DNA from: Chthoniobacterales bacterium | GTDB taxonomy: Bacteria; Verrucomicrobiota; Verrucomicrobiia; Chthoniobacterales; UBA6821 | Assembly: GCA_019747895.1 (NCBI GenBank) | Contig: JAIEQF010000001.1 | Coordinates: 1-64,000, forward strand | DNA length: 64,000 nucleotides | Reading direction: 5' to 3' | Part shown: positions 18,407 through 26,984 of the stretch, in pieces | Numbering within the stretch: the stretch's first letter is position 1 | Layout of the letters: each line of letters starts with the position of its first letter | Translations under genes and position numbers: made by a program | The notes under the pieces: generated by a model | What the model was told of the DNA's origin: nothing | The model's input: only the letters and a program-made list of their open reading frames with translations | The model's database searches: none

Positions 18407-18949
18407 ATGAAAATGAAAAATGTATTCGCCCTTGCTTTATCACTCCTTCTTAGCCTTTCGGCTTTGCATGCAGTGCCAACAGATCCTTCTGCTCCTGTAC
18501 AAATGACTATCTTGACTAATAAAGATAGTGGAACATCGACCTCCGTAAATATGTCCCAAGGATTTTTTATGGTCTCTTTAACTTCTGAATTGTCTGATGA
18601 TCAGTTTACTTTTACAGATTCCTGTTTGGTAAATGGCTTCAAGAAACCTTTTGCTTTTGGAGTTAATGGACTGACTGCAGACGGTGTAGAAGAACTGAGC
18701 TTAGCTGCGACTTCTGCTACAGATCCTATCTATCTTGAGGATAGCAATGAAGATTTTTCTCATATTAACCAAGATGGGACTAACGATGATGGTACATTGA
18801 AATACAATTACAACCTAGTCAGAACAACAGGATTTACTTTCTTTGCTCTTGCAGCAGGTACTACAAAGCTCACCTTCACTAATGGTGCTCATACCTACAC
18901 CTATAATATCACAGTAGTTGATGATCTGCTTCCAACTCCTGCACAGTAA
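18407..18949 (+). CDS. Small secreted protein, chagasin-like fold possible
   Basis: The 180-aa protein has a signal peptide (KNVFALALSLLLSLSALHA). I do not recognise a family with confidence. The ending FTFFALAAGTTKLTF then YTYNITVVDD mirrors the last strands of the chagasin-like neighbour, so both may be diverged tandem copies. It is acidic (many Asp/Asn/Thr) and lacks cysteines apart from one in DSCLVNG. It is followed by a strong hairpin terminator. Confidence 0.65.
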   Translation: MKMKNVFALALSLLLSLSALHAVPTDPSAPVQMTILTNKDSGTSTSVNMSQGFFMVSLTSELSDDQFTFTDSCLVNGFKKPFAFGVNGLTADGVEELSLAATSATDPIYLEDSNEDFSHINQDGTNDDGTLKYNYNLVRTTGFTFFALAAGTTKLTFTNGAHTYTYNITVVDDLLPTPAQ

Positions 18950-18971
18950 TCATCTTTTTTAAACATTCATC

Positions 18972-19005
18972 AAAAAGGCTCCATCGTCATGATGGGGCCT
19001 TTTTT
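18972..19005. terminator. Rho-independent terminator, likely bidirectional
   Basis: A stem AAAAAGGC..CCATC pairs with GATGG..GCCTTTTTT around a GTCAT loop, flanked by A-runs and T-runs on both sides. It sits between the convergent small secreted gene and tsaD, so it can serve both. Confidence 0.85.
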
Positions 19006-20026
19006 ATTTTCCAACTTGCCACTGAGGCACGATCTCCTGAATCACGGAACTTTGTTCGCCAGCCTGCAGATGATGCATTGCGGCAAAAGCAATCATTGCG
19101 GCATTGTCGGTAGCGAGTGAGACAGGAGGAAAATAAAGTTGCCATCCTTTTTTCTGACAGAGTTCTTGGAGTTGAGCTCGCAATGCGGAGTTGCAAGCGA
19201 CTCCTCCGCTGACTCCAATGATATCGAGTTGCTCTTGTTCAGCAGCACGACGAGTCTTTTCAACAAGAACTCCAACAATCGCTTCTTGCACGGAGGCGCA
19301 AAGATCAGGAAGAACTTTTTTTAACTCTTCCTCGCTGAAGTTTTCCTTTTCTAAAAAATACCGTATGGAAGTCTTAAGCCCACTAAAACTAAAATTCAAA
19401 TTACCTTTTTCTAAAAAAGCTTTTGGAAATTGAAAGCGATGAGGATCTCCTTCTCGAGCAAGACGATCGATCTCGATTCCACCTGGATAAGGCAAGCCGA
19501 GGAGTTTTGCAATCTTATCAAAAGCCTCTCCTGCTGCATCATCAGTCGTAGCTCCGAGGAGACGGTACTCTCCTGCGCGAACAACTTCCGTTAATTGCGT
19601 GTGCCCGCCACTGACGAGTAGTGCCAAATGACGAGGGATTTTTTCATTTCCAAAAAAAGGAGAAAGAAGATGTCCTTCCAAATGATTCACGGCCAAGTAA
19701 GGAATCTGAAGTCCCAGCGCGACTCCTTTTGCAAACGAGGCGCCAACAAGCAGCGCAGGAGCAAGCCCAGGACCAGCTGTTGCAATAATGGCACCTAACT
19801 CCTCAGGCTTCATTCCTGCTTCCGAGAGAGCTCGTCGAAAAAGTGGATCAATCGCTAGCAAATGATTGCGAGAAGCCACCTCAGGGACAACTCCTCCAAA
19901 GCGAGCGTGAATCTCGATTTGAGAAGCGACCAAACTTGTTATCAGCTGATCAGGTGGTCTTAGAATGGCCACCGCCGTCTCATCACAGGAGGATTCGATG
20001 GCGAGGATGGGTTTGGAGAAAGTCAT
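19004..20026 (-). CDS. tsaD: tRNA threonylcarbamoyltransferase TsaD
   Basis: The 340-aa catalytic subunit of t6A37 synthesis transfers threonylcarbamoyl from TC-AMP, made by TsaC, to tRNA. ASKHA-fold motifs are present: AIESSCDETAVAI at the start, the metal-binding AVNHLEGHLLSPF, VSGGHTQL, PGGIEIDRLAREG, FSGLKTSIRYF and VSGGVACNSALR, followed by ATDNAAMIAFA with a metal-binding Asp. Length is normal. TsaB and TsaE are not in the window. Confidence 0.96.
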   Translation of the reverse strand: MTFSKPILAIESSCDETAVAILRPPDQLITSLVASQIEIHARFGGVVPEVASRNHLLAIDPLFRRALSEAGMKPEELGAIIATAGPGLAPALLVGASFAKGVALGLQIPYLAVNHLEGHLLSPFFGNEKIPRHLALLVSGGHTQLTEVVRAGEYRLLGATTDDAAGEAFDKIAKLLGLPYPGGIEIDRLAREGDPHRFQFPKAFLEKGNLNFSFSGLKTSIRYFLEKENFSEEELKKVLPDLCASVQEAIVGVLVEKTRRAAEQEQLDIIGVSGGVACNSALRAQLQELCQKKGWQLYFPPVSLATDNAAMIAFAAMHHLQAGEQSSVIQEIVPQWQVGK

Positions 20027-20042
20027 AATGCAAGACGAGACT

Positions 20043-20178
20043 AAAGGCTGAAAGCTGAAGGCGAAAGGAAGAGCTTTTTATAATATGGTAACACAAGAAA
20101 CTTTGGATTCAAAAAGTCGTTTTTTTTTCAACTAACATTTCCTTCAGTCTTTCGCCTTCAGCCTTCAGCCTTCAGCCT
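20043..20178. repeat. Inverted phrase repeat (TTCAGCC type)
   Basis: GGCTGAAAGCTGAAGGCGAAAGG lies after the tsaD start codon side, split here as GGCTGAAAGCTGAAGG plus CGAAAGG. CCTTCAGTCTTTCGCC and three TTCAGCC units lie before the end of birA. The two arms are inverse copies and would form a long hairpin across the tsaD-birA spacer. Confidence 0.65.
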
Positions 20179-20188
20179 ATTTTTTCTT

Positions 20189-20824
20189 CTACATCAGTCT
20201 CGCTTTCCATGCCAGGTCCAACTCCTCAGGTTCATGAAGAAGTTGTTGATAACGCTCATGGAGCTTTTGCAGTAAGATTGCGAAAATTTCTTGGCGGTTA
20301 ATATTTTTTCTTCTGGTAGCCAATGACAAAGAAGTTACCTTTTCTCGCAGGTCGGGTGGAAAATCAGTTTCTTGTTGGAGGATATTAAATCCGATCCCAA
20401 CGACGGCGAAAGAAGATTTTCCTATTCTCGTTTCTACCAAAACACCCGCGACTTTTTTTTTGCCAATCAAAAGATCGTTCGGTTCTTTAATTTTTAAATC
20501 GTTGAGCACAATTCCTGTTTTTAAAATGGCATCATAAAGCGCTACCACTGCAAAATGAGAAAGAGCAGGAATCATTTCTGGCCTGATCATAGGCCGAAGT
20601 AAAAGCGACATCCAAATTCCTGTTTCTGGTGGCGAAAACCAAGGTCGTTGAAATTGACCTCGCCCAGATGTTTGTTCATCGCCAATGATCACCGTTCCCT
20701 CCGGAGCCCCAGCCTCTCCTAATTGCAAGGCCTGAGTATTGGTGGAATCGATGCTTTCAAAAAAATGGATTTTTTCTCTCCACGGAGAATGTTGTTGGAG
20801 AAGCTCCACATTGATAGCATTCAT
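20189..20824 (-). CDS. birA: Biotin-protein ligase (catalytic domain only)
   Basis: This 211-aa biotin-[acetyl-CoA carboxylase] ligase attaches biotin to BCCP. Motifs are SIDSTNTQALQL, the biotinyl-AMP loop SGRGQFQRPWFS and KEPNDLLIGKKKVAGVLVE with the catalytic Lys, followed by VVGIGFNI. It lacks the N-terminal DNA-binding domain, so it is not a repressor. It also ends just after the catalytic domain, short of the usual C-terminal SH3-like part, with its end abutting a phrase repeat. It follows nadC with no gap. Confidence 0.9.
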   Translation of the reverse strand: MNAINVELLQQHSPWREKIHFFESIDSTNTQALQLGEAGAPEGTVIIGDEQTSGRGQFQRPWFSPPETGIWMSLLLRPMIRPEMIPALSHFAVVALYDAILKTGIVLNDLKIKEPNDLLIGKKKVAGVLVETRIGKSSFAVVGIGFNILQQETDFPPDLREKVTSLSLATRRKNINRQEIFAILLQKLHERYQQLLHEPEELDLAWKARLM

Positions 20825-21679
20825 TTATTTTATCTCTAACGAAAGATCGGCCCATAGTGCTGAATGCGTCAAAGCTCCCAATGAGATCTCATCAACGCCC
20901 GTCTCTGCAACGGCCCTAATATTTTCTAACGTGATGCCGCCACTGGCTTCCAACCTGACTGTAGGAGCCATTTGATTCTTCAAAGCAACGGCCTGGCGCA
21001 TCTCCTTTAAGCTCATATTATCAAGAAGAACAACATTCACGTCTTTGATGGCTAGAAAAAAAGCAACCTGCTCCAAGGTATCTGCTTCAATTTCTATTTT
21101 TAAAGCAGGATGCTTCAACCGAAGTTCCTGAATTTTTTTTGGCAGCATATTTTTTTGTTCGGTGCCTAAGGCCGCAAGATGATTATCCTTGATCAAAACA
21201 GCATCAAAAAGCCCAATGCGATGATTTTTTCCACCACCTAATTTAACGGCTTCTTTTTCTAACAGCCGCCATCCCGGTGTCATCTTGCGTGTGTCTAAAA
21301 TTGTTACACCTGTTCCGGCAACGGCATCAACGTATGATTGGGTGAGTGTTGCGATTCCCATCAGACGTCCTAAAAAATTGAGCGCTACCCGCTCAGCTGA
21401 AAGCAATGATCTCGTTGCTCCTTCGATTTCTAGCAAGGGTGCTCCAGGTTCTAACGTCGCTCCTTCGGTCGTTAACAAAGTTACCTGCAATGTGGGATCG
21501 ATTTGGTTAAAGACTTCTCGGGCCACGGACAAGCCTGCTGCCACCGCTTTCTTCCGTGTGATAATCCTCGCCTGACTCTGCAGCTCCTCTGGAATAAAGG
21601 CTTCGGAAGTAATGTCGCCATTTCCTAGATCTTCAACCAAGGCTGCTTTGATTAATGCTGTTGTTGTTTTGTTCATCAT
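20825..21679 (-). CDS. nadC: Nicotinate-nucleotide pyrophosphorylase (quinolinate PRTase)
   Basis: The 284-aa enzyme converts quinolinate and PRPP to nicotinate mononucleotide in de novo NAD synthesis. Motifs are ALVEDLGNGDITSEAF at the start, NFLGRLMGIAT, LDTRKMTPGWR, KLGGGKNHRIGLFDAVLIKDNH and EASGGITLENI. I chose the ATG at 21679 (21676 is equivalent). The longer frame to 21757 is hydrophobic and lies in a CACAAAG-type repeat. It is coupled to birA; nadD lies at 42116-42811. Confidence 0.95.
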   Translation of the reverse strand: MMNKTTTALIKAALVEDLGNGDITSEAFIPEELQSQARIITRKKAVAAGLSVAREVFNQIDPTLQVTLLTTEGATLEPGAPLLEIEGATRSLLSAERVALNFLGRLMGIATLTQSYVDAVAGTGVTILDTRKMTPGWRLLEKEAVKLGGGKNHRIGLFDAVLIKDNHLAALGTEQKNMLPKKIQELRLKHPALKIEIEADTLEQVAFFLAIKDVNVVLLDNMSLKEMRQAVALKNQMAPTVRLEASGGITLENIRAVAETGVDEISLGALTHSALWADLSLEIK

Positions 21680-21695
21680 TGGTACAAAATTTAAA

Positions 21696-21831
21696 TTAAC
21701 CACAAAGTAATAAAAAAAGAGAAGAAGAGAATAGCCACAAAAGAACACAAAGAACACAAAGAGAAAGATTTTTTGTGTGTTCTTTGTGTTCTTTTGTGGC
21801 TATTTCTTTTTTAAAATTCTTTGTGGTTAAC
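21696..21831. repeat. Nested CACAAAG palindrome
   Basis: Two nested inverted pairs fill the nadC-hemB spacer. The outer pair is TTAACCACAAAG with CTTTGTGGTTAA. The inner pair is ATAGCCACAAAAGAACAC plus further AACACAAAG units with the exact inverse. There is no gene inside. Confidence 0.8.
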
Positions 21832-21836
21832 CTGGT

Positions 21837-22826
21837 TTATGCCCACTCTCGCAGGAGCTCCCCTGCAAAATAGGTCAGGATCATATTCGCGCCTGCACGT
21901 TTGATCGCTAGCAGAGCCTCATTCCGTGCAGCTTTGTAATCGAGCCATCCGAGGCGAGCTGCCGCATGGATTTGTGCATATTCACCAGAAACTTGATAGG
22001 CTGCCACAGGAAGTAATGTCACCTCTCGCACAGCGCGGATTACATCGAGATAGGCGCCAGCAGGCTTCACCATGAGAATATCAGCGCCCTCCTCCTCATC
22101 TAGTTTTGCTTCTAGCAGTGCTTCTCGGATGTTAGCCGGATCCATTTGGTAGCCCCGTTTGTCGAGAGGCGTTTTTTGCGCGCTGCCAACAGCATCACGA
22201 AAAGGACCATAAAATGCAGAAGCATATTTTGCGGAATAGGCCATGATGCCGACTTCTGTCAAAGCGAGATCATCTAACATAGAGCGAATGGCCTTCACGC
22301 GACCATCCATCATGTCAGAAGGAGCAACGATATTGGCTCCAGCCTCTGCTTCAGCCACTGCTAGACGTGCTAATACTTCCACCGTCGCATCGTTTTTGAC
22401 ACAACCTTTTTCATCTAACAAACCGTCATGACCATGACTCGTGTAAGGATCAAGAGCAACATCGGCGATGACGACCAACTCAGGACAGGCTCTTTTGATC
22501 TCACGAATCGCCCGGTAGAGAATATTTTTGGGATCAAGAGTATGCATTCCCGTGGGATCTTTGTGACAAGGATCAATCGAAGGAAAGAGCGCGACTGCAG
22601 CAATTCCTAGATCGCAGAGCGCGCGGCACTCCTCTACCAAAGAAGATATCGTGTGACGTACCATGCCTGGCATGGAATTAATTTCCTCAGGCGCTCCGCT
22701 TCCGGCATGAAAAAAAAGTGGCTGAATAAGATCATCGCGATGAAGTTTTGTTTCTTGCACCAATGCTCGAATGTTAGCTAACGCACGGTTTCGACGAGGT
22801 CTACGTGGAAGATGGAGAGGAGTCAT
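21837..22826 (-). CDS. hemB: Porphobilinogen synthase (delta-aminolevulinate dehydratase)
   Basis: The 329-aa enzyme condenses two 5-aminolevulinates in haem synthesis. It starts MTPLHLPRRPRRN; the ATG at 22826 is preferred over an upstream TTG in repeat sequence. Active-site lysines are in YSAKYASAFYGPFRDA and MVKPAGAYLD. The metal region reads ADVALDPYTSHGHDGL, with Asp/Ala where zinc enzymes have Cys, which is the Mg-dependent type seen in many bacteria. It is transcribed alone. Confidence 0.96.
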   Translation of the reverse strand: MTPLHLPRRPRRNRALANIRALVQETKLHRDDLIQPLFFHAGSGAPEEINSMPGMVRHTISSLVEECRALCDLGIAAVALFPSIDPCHKDPTGMHTLDPKNILYRAIREIKRACPELVVIADVALDPYTSHGHDGLLDEKGCVKNDATVEVLARLAVAEAEAGANIVAPSDMMDGRVKAIRSMLDDLALTEVGIMAYSAKYASAFYGPFRDAVGSAQKTPLDKRGYQMDPANIREALLEAKLDEEEGADILMVKPAGAYLDVIRAVREVTLLPVAAYQVSGEYAQIHAAARLGWLDYKAARNEALLAIKRAGANMILTYFAGELLREWA

Positions 22827-22835
22827 ATAAAACAA

Positions 22836-22967
22836 TTAGCCACAAAGAACACAGAAAAATAAGAAAATGGCCACAAAAGAACACAAAGAAAAAAATTATC
22901 GATTTAAAAATAGATTCAATTTTATAAAAATCTTTTTTTGTGCTCTTTGTGTTCTTTTGTGGCTATT
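22836..22967. repeat. CACAAAG palindrome
   Basis: TTAGCCACAAAGAACACAG and ATGGCCACAAAAGAACACAA precede an AT-rich centre. TTGTGCTCTTTGTGTTCTTT, continued by TGTGGCTA, closes it. It occupies the hemB-glmS spacer. Confidence 0.8.
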
Positions 22968-22974
22968 TTTTTAA

Positions 22975-24825
22975 TTACTCAACGGTCACACTCTTAGCCA
23001 GGTTGCGCGGCTTGTCCACATCGCATCCACGTGCCACGGCTATGTGATAAGCGAAGAGTTGCAATGGGATGACTGATAAAATAGGAGTTAAGTAGTCAGG
23101 GGCTTTTGGAATTAAAATCAGATCATTGCAGATTTGTTCTAACTCTTCAGAGTGACCTTCTGTACCAATAGCAAGTACTGGACCGCTGCGAGCTCGGACT
23201 TCTTGAATGCTGCTTAAGTTTTTGGTGTAAACTCCATCATGCGGTGCAATAAAAACAGAAGGCGTCTCTTCATTAATGAGTGCAATGACACCATGCTTTA
23301 GTTCTGCACTCGGATGCCCACTGGCCGCGATGTAACTGATCTCTTTGAGCTTGAGTGCTGCTTCCAGAGCGATGGGATAATTAAATTGTCGTCCCATGAA
23401 AAGCATCACAGAAGATTTAGCATAACGTTGAGCAATCTTCTCAATCGTTTTATCTAATTTTAATGTAGCTGCAATTTTTTCAGGAAGTGCTTCCAATTCA
23501 TGAATGATTTGACTTCCTTGCGTGCTAGAGAGATTCCGAATACGTCCTAGCAAGAGTGAGATTAAGGTCAACACCATCACCTGAGAAGTAAAGCTCTTCG
23601 TTGCTGCCACTCCAATTTCGGCACCAGCATGCATGTAGACACCACCGTTACTCTCACGAGCAATCGTGCTGGCAACATTATTACAAATTCCTAGGGTTCG
23701 ATGTCCCTTGCGTTGGCTTTCGCGCATGGCAGCCAGCGTATCGGCCGTCTCGCCACTCTGACTCAAAGCAAAGACGAGCGTGTCTTTGGTCATCGGTAAA
23801 TTGCGATAACGAAATTCGCTAGCAAATTCACATTCGGTCGGAATTTGTGCTAAGGATTCAATAAGATATTCTCCCACCATCGCTGCGTGCATGGCCGTTC
23901 CACAACCGGTAAGAACAATGCGTTCGATGGAACGTAATTCTGCATTCGACATCTCTAAGCCGCCCAGCTTAGCAGTAGCCTCGTCAATGGAAAGGCGGCC
24001 GCGCATGGCTTCTTGGACAGTACGGGTCTGTTCAAAAATTTCTTTGATCATGTAATGAGGGTATTCGCCCTTGTCGCTCTCTTGAAGAAGGTCCTCAACG
24101 GTTGTCACATTGTAGTGTGCTCCATTTCCCTCGAGCGTAGAAATGGTAAAGGTTTCTGCTGAGAGCGAAACGATTTCGTTGTCTTTGAGATAAACAACAT
24201 TTTTTGTATGAGCTACAATGGCACTCGCATCACTTGCCAGAAAATTTTCCCCTTCCCCAATCCCAAGAACTAACGGGCTTCCGCGGCGAGCGCCAATAAT
24301 CACACCAGGAAGGTCTTCATGGACCAGAGCAATCCCATAAGTTCCTTTTGCTAGGTGTAACGCTGCACGAACAGCAATGATGAGATTCTCTTCTGTTTTC
24401 TCAGTAGCAAGGTCGAATTCACGCCCAATTAAATGCGTGAGTACCTCGGTGTCTGTTTCCGAATGAAAAACATGCCCCTCTTCTTTTAATTGAGTTCGTA
24501 GCTTGGCATAATTTTCAATCACGCCATTGTGAACTAAGGCTAATTTTCCAGAAGCATCCAAATGAGGATGAGCATTAGCTACGGTTACTTTTCCATGAGT
24601 TGCCCAACGAGTATGACTGATGCCGATATGTCCACCCAGCGGCTGTTCTCTTACGAGTTTGCGCAAATGATCAATACGACCTAACGATTTTCGAAGTGAA
24701 AGTTTTCCATTTTCAATCGTTGCCATTCCAGCAGAATCATAGCCGCGATATTCCAATCGGCTTAATCCTTCTAAAAGAATAGGTACAGCTTCCTTCGGTC
24801 CAACATATCCAACAATTCCACACAT
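22975..24825 (-). CDS. glmS: Glucosamine-fructose-6-phosphate aminotransferase (isomerising)
   Basis: The 616-aa enzyme makes glucosamine 6-phosphate from fructose 6-phosphate and glutamine, the entry step to UDP-GlcNAc. The N-terminal MCGIVGYVG supplies the Ntn nucleophile Cys2. HTRWATHG and the glutamine-binding region follow. Two SIS domains carry CGTAMHAAM, ALSQSGETADTLAAM and ASGHPSAELKHGVIALI, and the end DKPRNLAKSVTVE is canonical. No glmS ribozyme is evident: the leader is a short CCTGTAA-type repeat. Confidence 0.97.
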   Translation of the reverse strand: MCGIVGYVGPKEAVPILLEGLSRLEYRGYDSAGMATIENGKLSLRKSLGRIDHLRKLVREQPLGGHIGISHTRWATHGKVTVANAHPHLDASGKLALVHNGVIENYAKLRTQLKEEGHVFHSETDTEVLTHLIGREFDLATEKTEENLIIAVRAALHLAKGTYGIALVHEDLPGVIIGARRGSPLVLGIGEGENFLASDASAIVAHTKNVVYLKDNEIVSLSAETFTISTLEGNGAHYNVTTVEDLLQESDKGEYPHYMIKEIFEQTRTVQEAMRGRLSIDEATAKLGGLEMSNAELRSIERIVLTGCGTAMHAAMVGEYLIESLAQIPTECEFASEFRYRNLPMTKDTLVFALSQSGETADTLAAMRESQRKGHRTLGICNNVASTIARESNGGVYMHAGAEIGVAATKSFTSQVMVLTLISLLLGRIRNLSSTQGSQIIHELEALPEKIAATLKLDKTIEKIAQRYAKSSVMLFMGRQFNYPIALEAALKLKEISYIAASGHPSAELKHGVIALINEETPSVFIAPHDGVYTKNLSSIQEVRARSGPVLAIGTEGHSEELEQICNDLILIPKAPDYLTPILSVIPLQLFAYHIAVARGCDVDKPRNLAKSVTVE

Positions 24826-24833
24826 AAGCTCTA

Positions 24834-24867
24834 AGGCTACAGGTTACAGGTTACAGATTACAGGCAA
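24834..24867. repeat. CCTGTAA-type phrase repeat
   Basis: GGCTACAGGTTACAGG, TTACAG and ATTACAGG units lie directly upstream of glmS. They belong to the same 7-bp phrase family as those at 42734, 44121, 45289 and 48073. Confidence 0.7.
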
Positions 24868-24951
24868 AAAATGCTTTTGTTTCAAGAGGCCTGGATTTTA
24901 GTTGCATTCAAACTTTTCGCAATGAAATATTCGATGTTCTCATAAAACCTA

Positions 24952-26244
24952 ATGGAACCAAAAATCCTTTCACCACAATCTCGAACTGTTGCCGTCATTA
25001 TGGGTGGTGGTGCTGGAACGCGCCTTTCTCCTCTAACTCGAGAACGAGCTAAGCCAGCAGTTCCTATTGGTGGAAAATATCGCTTAGTCGACATTCCTAT
25101 TAGCAACTGCCTGAACTCTGACATCCATGGCATTTATGTCTTAACACAATTTAATAGTCGCTCTCTTCATCGTCACATCAACGAAACTTATAAGTTCGAT
25201 TCTTTTCATCGCAGTTTTGTTGAAGTTTTAGCGGCGCAGCAAACACCGAATGGATCTCAGTGGTACCAGGGCACTGCCGATGCAGTCCGTCAAAATCTTG
25301 GGACCTTTCTGGAACACGATTATGACTATTTTATTATTTTAAGCGGCGATCAACTCTATCGTATGGATTATCAAGCTATCTTGCACGAGCATCAAGAGAG
25401 TGGCGCTGATCTTACGATTGCCTGCATTCCTGTCAATCATGCAGCGGCGCCAGGCTTTGGTATCATGGAGACAGATCCTTCCTTGCGTATTACTCGCTTT
25501 GTAGAAAAGCCAAAAGAAATTTCGACCTTAGCAGAATTAAAGATCAAACCCTCTTTGTTGAAAGAACTTGGTGAGAAGATCGATGAAACGCTCTATTTAG
25601 CATCGATGGGAATTTATGTTTTTAATAAGCAAGTTCTGCTTGATTGTCTCGACAATCAATTTCCTGATTTTGGAAAAAATGTCATTCCGAAGGCGATCAC
25701 CACGCACGATGTGAGAGCCTTTATTTTTCGTGGCTATTGGGAAGACATAGGAACCATTCGCGCTTTTTTTGATGCTAATCTTCAACTCACAGATCCTTCT
25801 CCCTCTTACAGCTTTTATGCGCCAGGGGCTCCGATCTACACGCATTCTCATTTTTTGCCAGCTAGTATCATTGAAGAAGCGATCGTCCGCCGTGCCATCA
25901 TTTCTGATGGATGTGTGATTAATGCTGCTCACATTGAGCGTTCCGTCATTGGGATTCGAAGTATTATTCGACCTGGCACTGTTCTCAAAAATACGATCAT
26001 GATGGGGGCCGATTTTTATGAATCAGAATGCCAAAAAACATCTGAAAGCCTCTATCCTCTTGGCATTGGTGCTGACTGCCACATTGAAAATGCCATCATT
26101 GATAAAAATGCAAGGATCGGAAATAATGTAACGATCACCCCTCTTGGCAAAGAAAACGACTCCGAAGGACCTGGCTATGAGGTTAGAGATGGGATTGTTA
26201 TTATTTTAAAAAATGCGATCATTCCTTCGGGGACGGTGATTTGA
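24952..26244 (+). CDS. glgC: Glucose-1-phosphate adenylyltransferase
   Basis: The 430-aa ADP-glucose pyrophosphorylase supplies the donor for glycogen synthesis. The nucleotidyltransferase signature GGGAGTRLSPLTRERAKPAV is followed by GGKYRLVDIPISNCLNS, YQGTADAVRQN, LSGDQLYRMD and SMGIYVF. A left-handed beta-helix domain with hexapeptide repeats is at the C-terminus. Start ATG 24952 has no obvious Shine-Dalgarno. Other glycogen genes are not in the window. Confidence 0.95.
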   Translation: MEPKILSPQSRTVAVIMGGGAGTRLSPLTRERAKPAVPIGGKYRLVDIPISNCLNSDIHGIYVLTQFNSRSLHRHINETYKFDSFHRSFVEVLAAQQTPNGSQWYQGTADAVRQNLGTFLEHDYDYFIILSGDQLYRMDYQAILHEHQESGADLTIACIPVNHAAAPGFGIMETDPSLRITRFVEKPKEISTLAELKIKPSLLKELGEKIDETLYLASMGIYVFNKQVLLDCLDNQFPDFGKNVIPKAITTHDVRAFIFRGYWEDIGTIRAFFDANLQLTDPSPSYSFYAPGAPIYTHSHFLPASIIEEAIVRRAIISDGCVINAAHIERSVIGIRSIIRPGTVLKNTIMMGADFYESECQKTSESLYPLGIGADCHIENAIIDKNARIGNNVTITPLGKENDSEGPGYEVRDGIVIILKNAIIPSGTVI

Positions 26245-26248
26245 AGAG

Positions 26249-26425
26249 AATGGCCACAAAGAACACAACGAGATCAAAGAAAGAATCTTAATTCCTAGAA
26301 TTTTTTTTGTGTTCTTTATGGCTAATTCTTTTTTGAAAGAAACCAGCATTGGTAAAAATATTTCACTTTTAAAACAACAGCATCTTTTCTAATTCTTTCT
26401 TTACGTTCCTTGTGGTTAATTAAAA
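26249..26425. repeat. CACAAAG inverted repeats between glgC and lipoprotein
   Basis: ATGGCCACAAAGAACACAAC and TTGTGTTCTTTATGGCTAAT form one degraded pair. A further CTTTACGTTCCTTGTGGTTA arm lies before the next gene. There is no coding capacity between. Confidence 0.65.
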
Positions 26426-26432
26426 TAATTTC

Positions 26433-26984
26433 ATGAAATACATCACCATCATCTTCCTCGTTCTTTTTTCGCTCCTCCTCTCAAGCTGTCTCTACGACAA
26501 TGCTCCAAGCCAACCAGCAGCCCAAATTAATACAGCCCTCGTAGGTGTTTGGACGGCTCAAGATAAAAACGGAAAAGTCTTTGAAGTCACGGTCACTCCT
26601 GAAAGCAATCTTCTCTATCATGTGAGTTGTTGTGATAAAGATAAGAATGAAAAAGATCCTTGGCAATTTGAAGGATGGATCTCTCGTATTGATGAGCTCA
26701 AAATACTCACGCTCTGCTCCCTTTCTGCGGACCCTCGCTATCATGGAAAATATATTTTCTTCCACTATGAAGTAGTCGCCCCAGAAAAAAATCCCATCGA
26801 CAATGTCGCTCCCAAAAGAATGCGCATCACCCAACTCTTGCTTGACGAATCAGCCCGTCATCTTGATCCCAAGCTGCTTCGTCAAGCTATCCGTCAACGG
26901 TTAAAACAAGAGACGCTCCTTCCTTCCGAAGGTTCAGTCGTCTGGACTAAGGTTGGAAACGTTACCTGGAAGGGCGAGAATTAA
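26433..26984 (+). CDS. Putative lipoprotein
   Basis: The 183-aa protein has a type II signal sequence. The stretch ITIIFLVLFSLLLSSC gives a lipobox LLSSC with acylation at about Cys19, followed by YDNAPSQP. The mature part (VGVWTAQDKNGKVFEVTVTP, then LYHVSCCDKDKNEK) looks like a small beta-rich domain. I do not recognise the family. It is convergent with the 871-aa secreted gene, overlapping its 3' end by 23 bp. Confidence 0.75.
   Translation: MKYITIIFLVLFSLLLSSCLYDNAPSQPAAQINTALVGVWTAQDKNGKVFEVTVTPESNLLYHVSCCDKDKNEKDPWQFEGWISRIDELKILTLCSLSADPRYHGKYIFFHYEVVAPEKNPIDNVAPKRMRITQLLLDESARHLDPKLLRQAIRQRLKQETLLPSEGSVVWTKVGNVTWKGEN

Noticed and set aside
22960-24950. glmS ribozyme upstream of glmS
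   Set aside because: The leader is a short CCTGTAA-type repeat with no space for, or sequence of, the ribozyme core.
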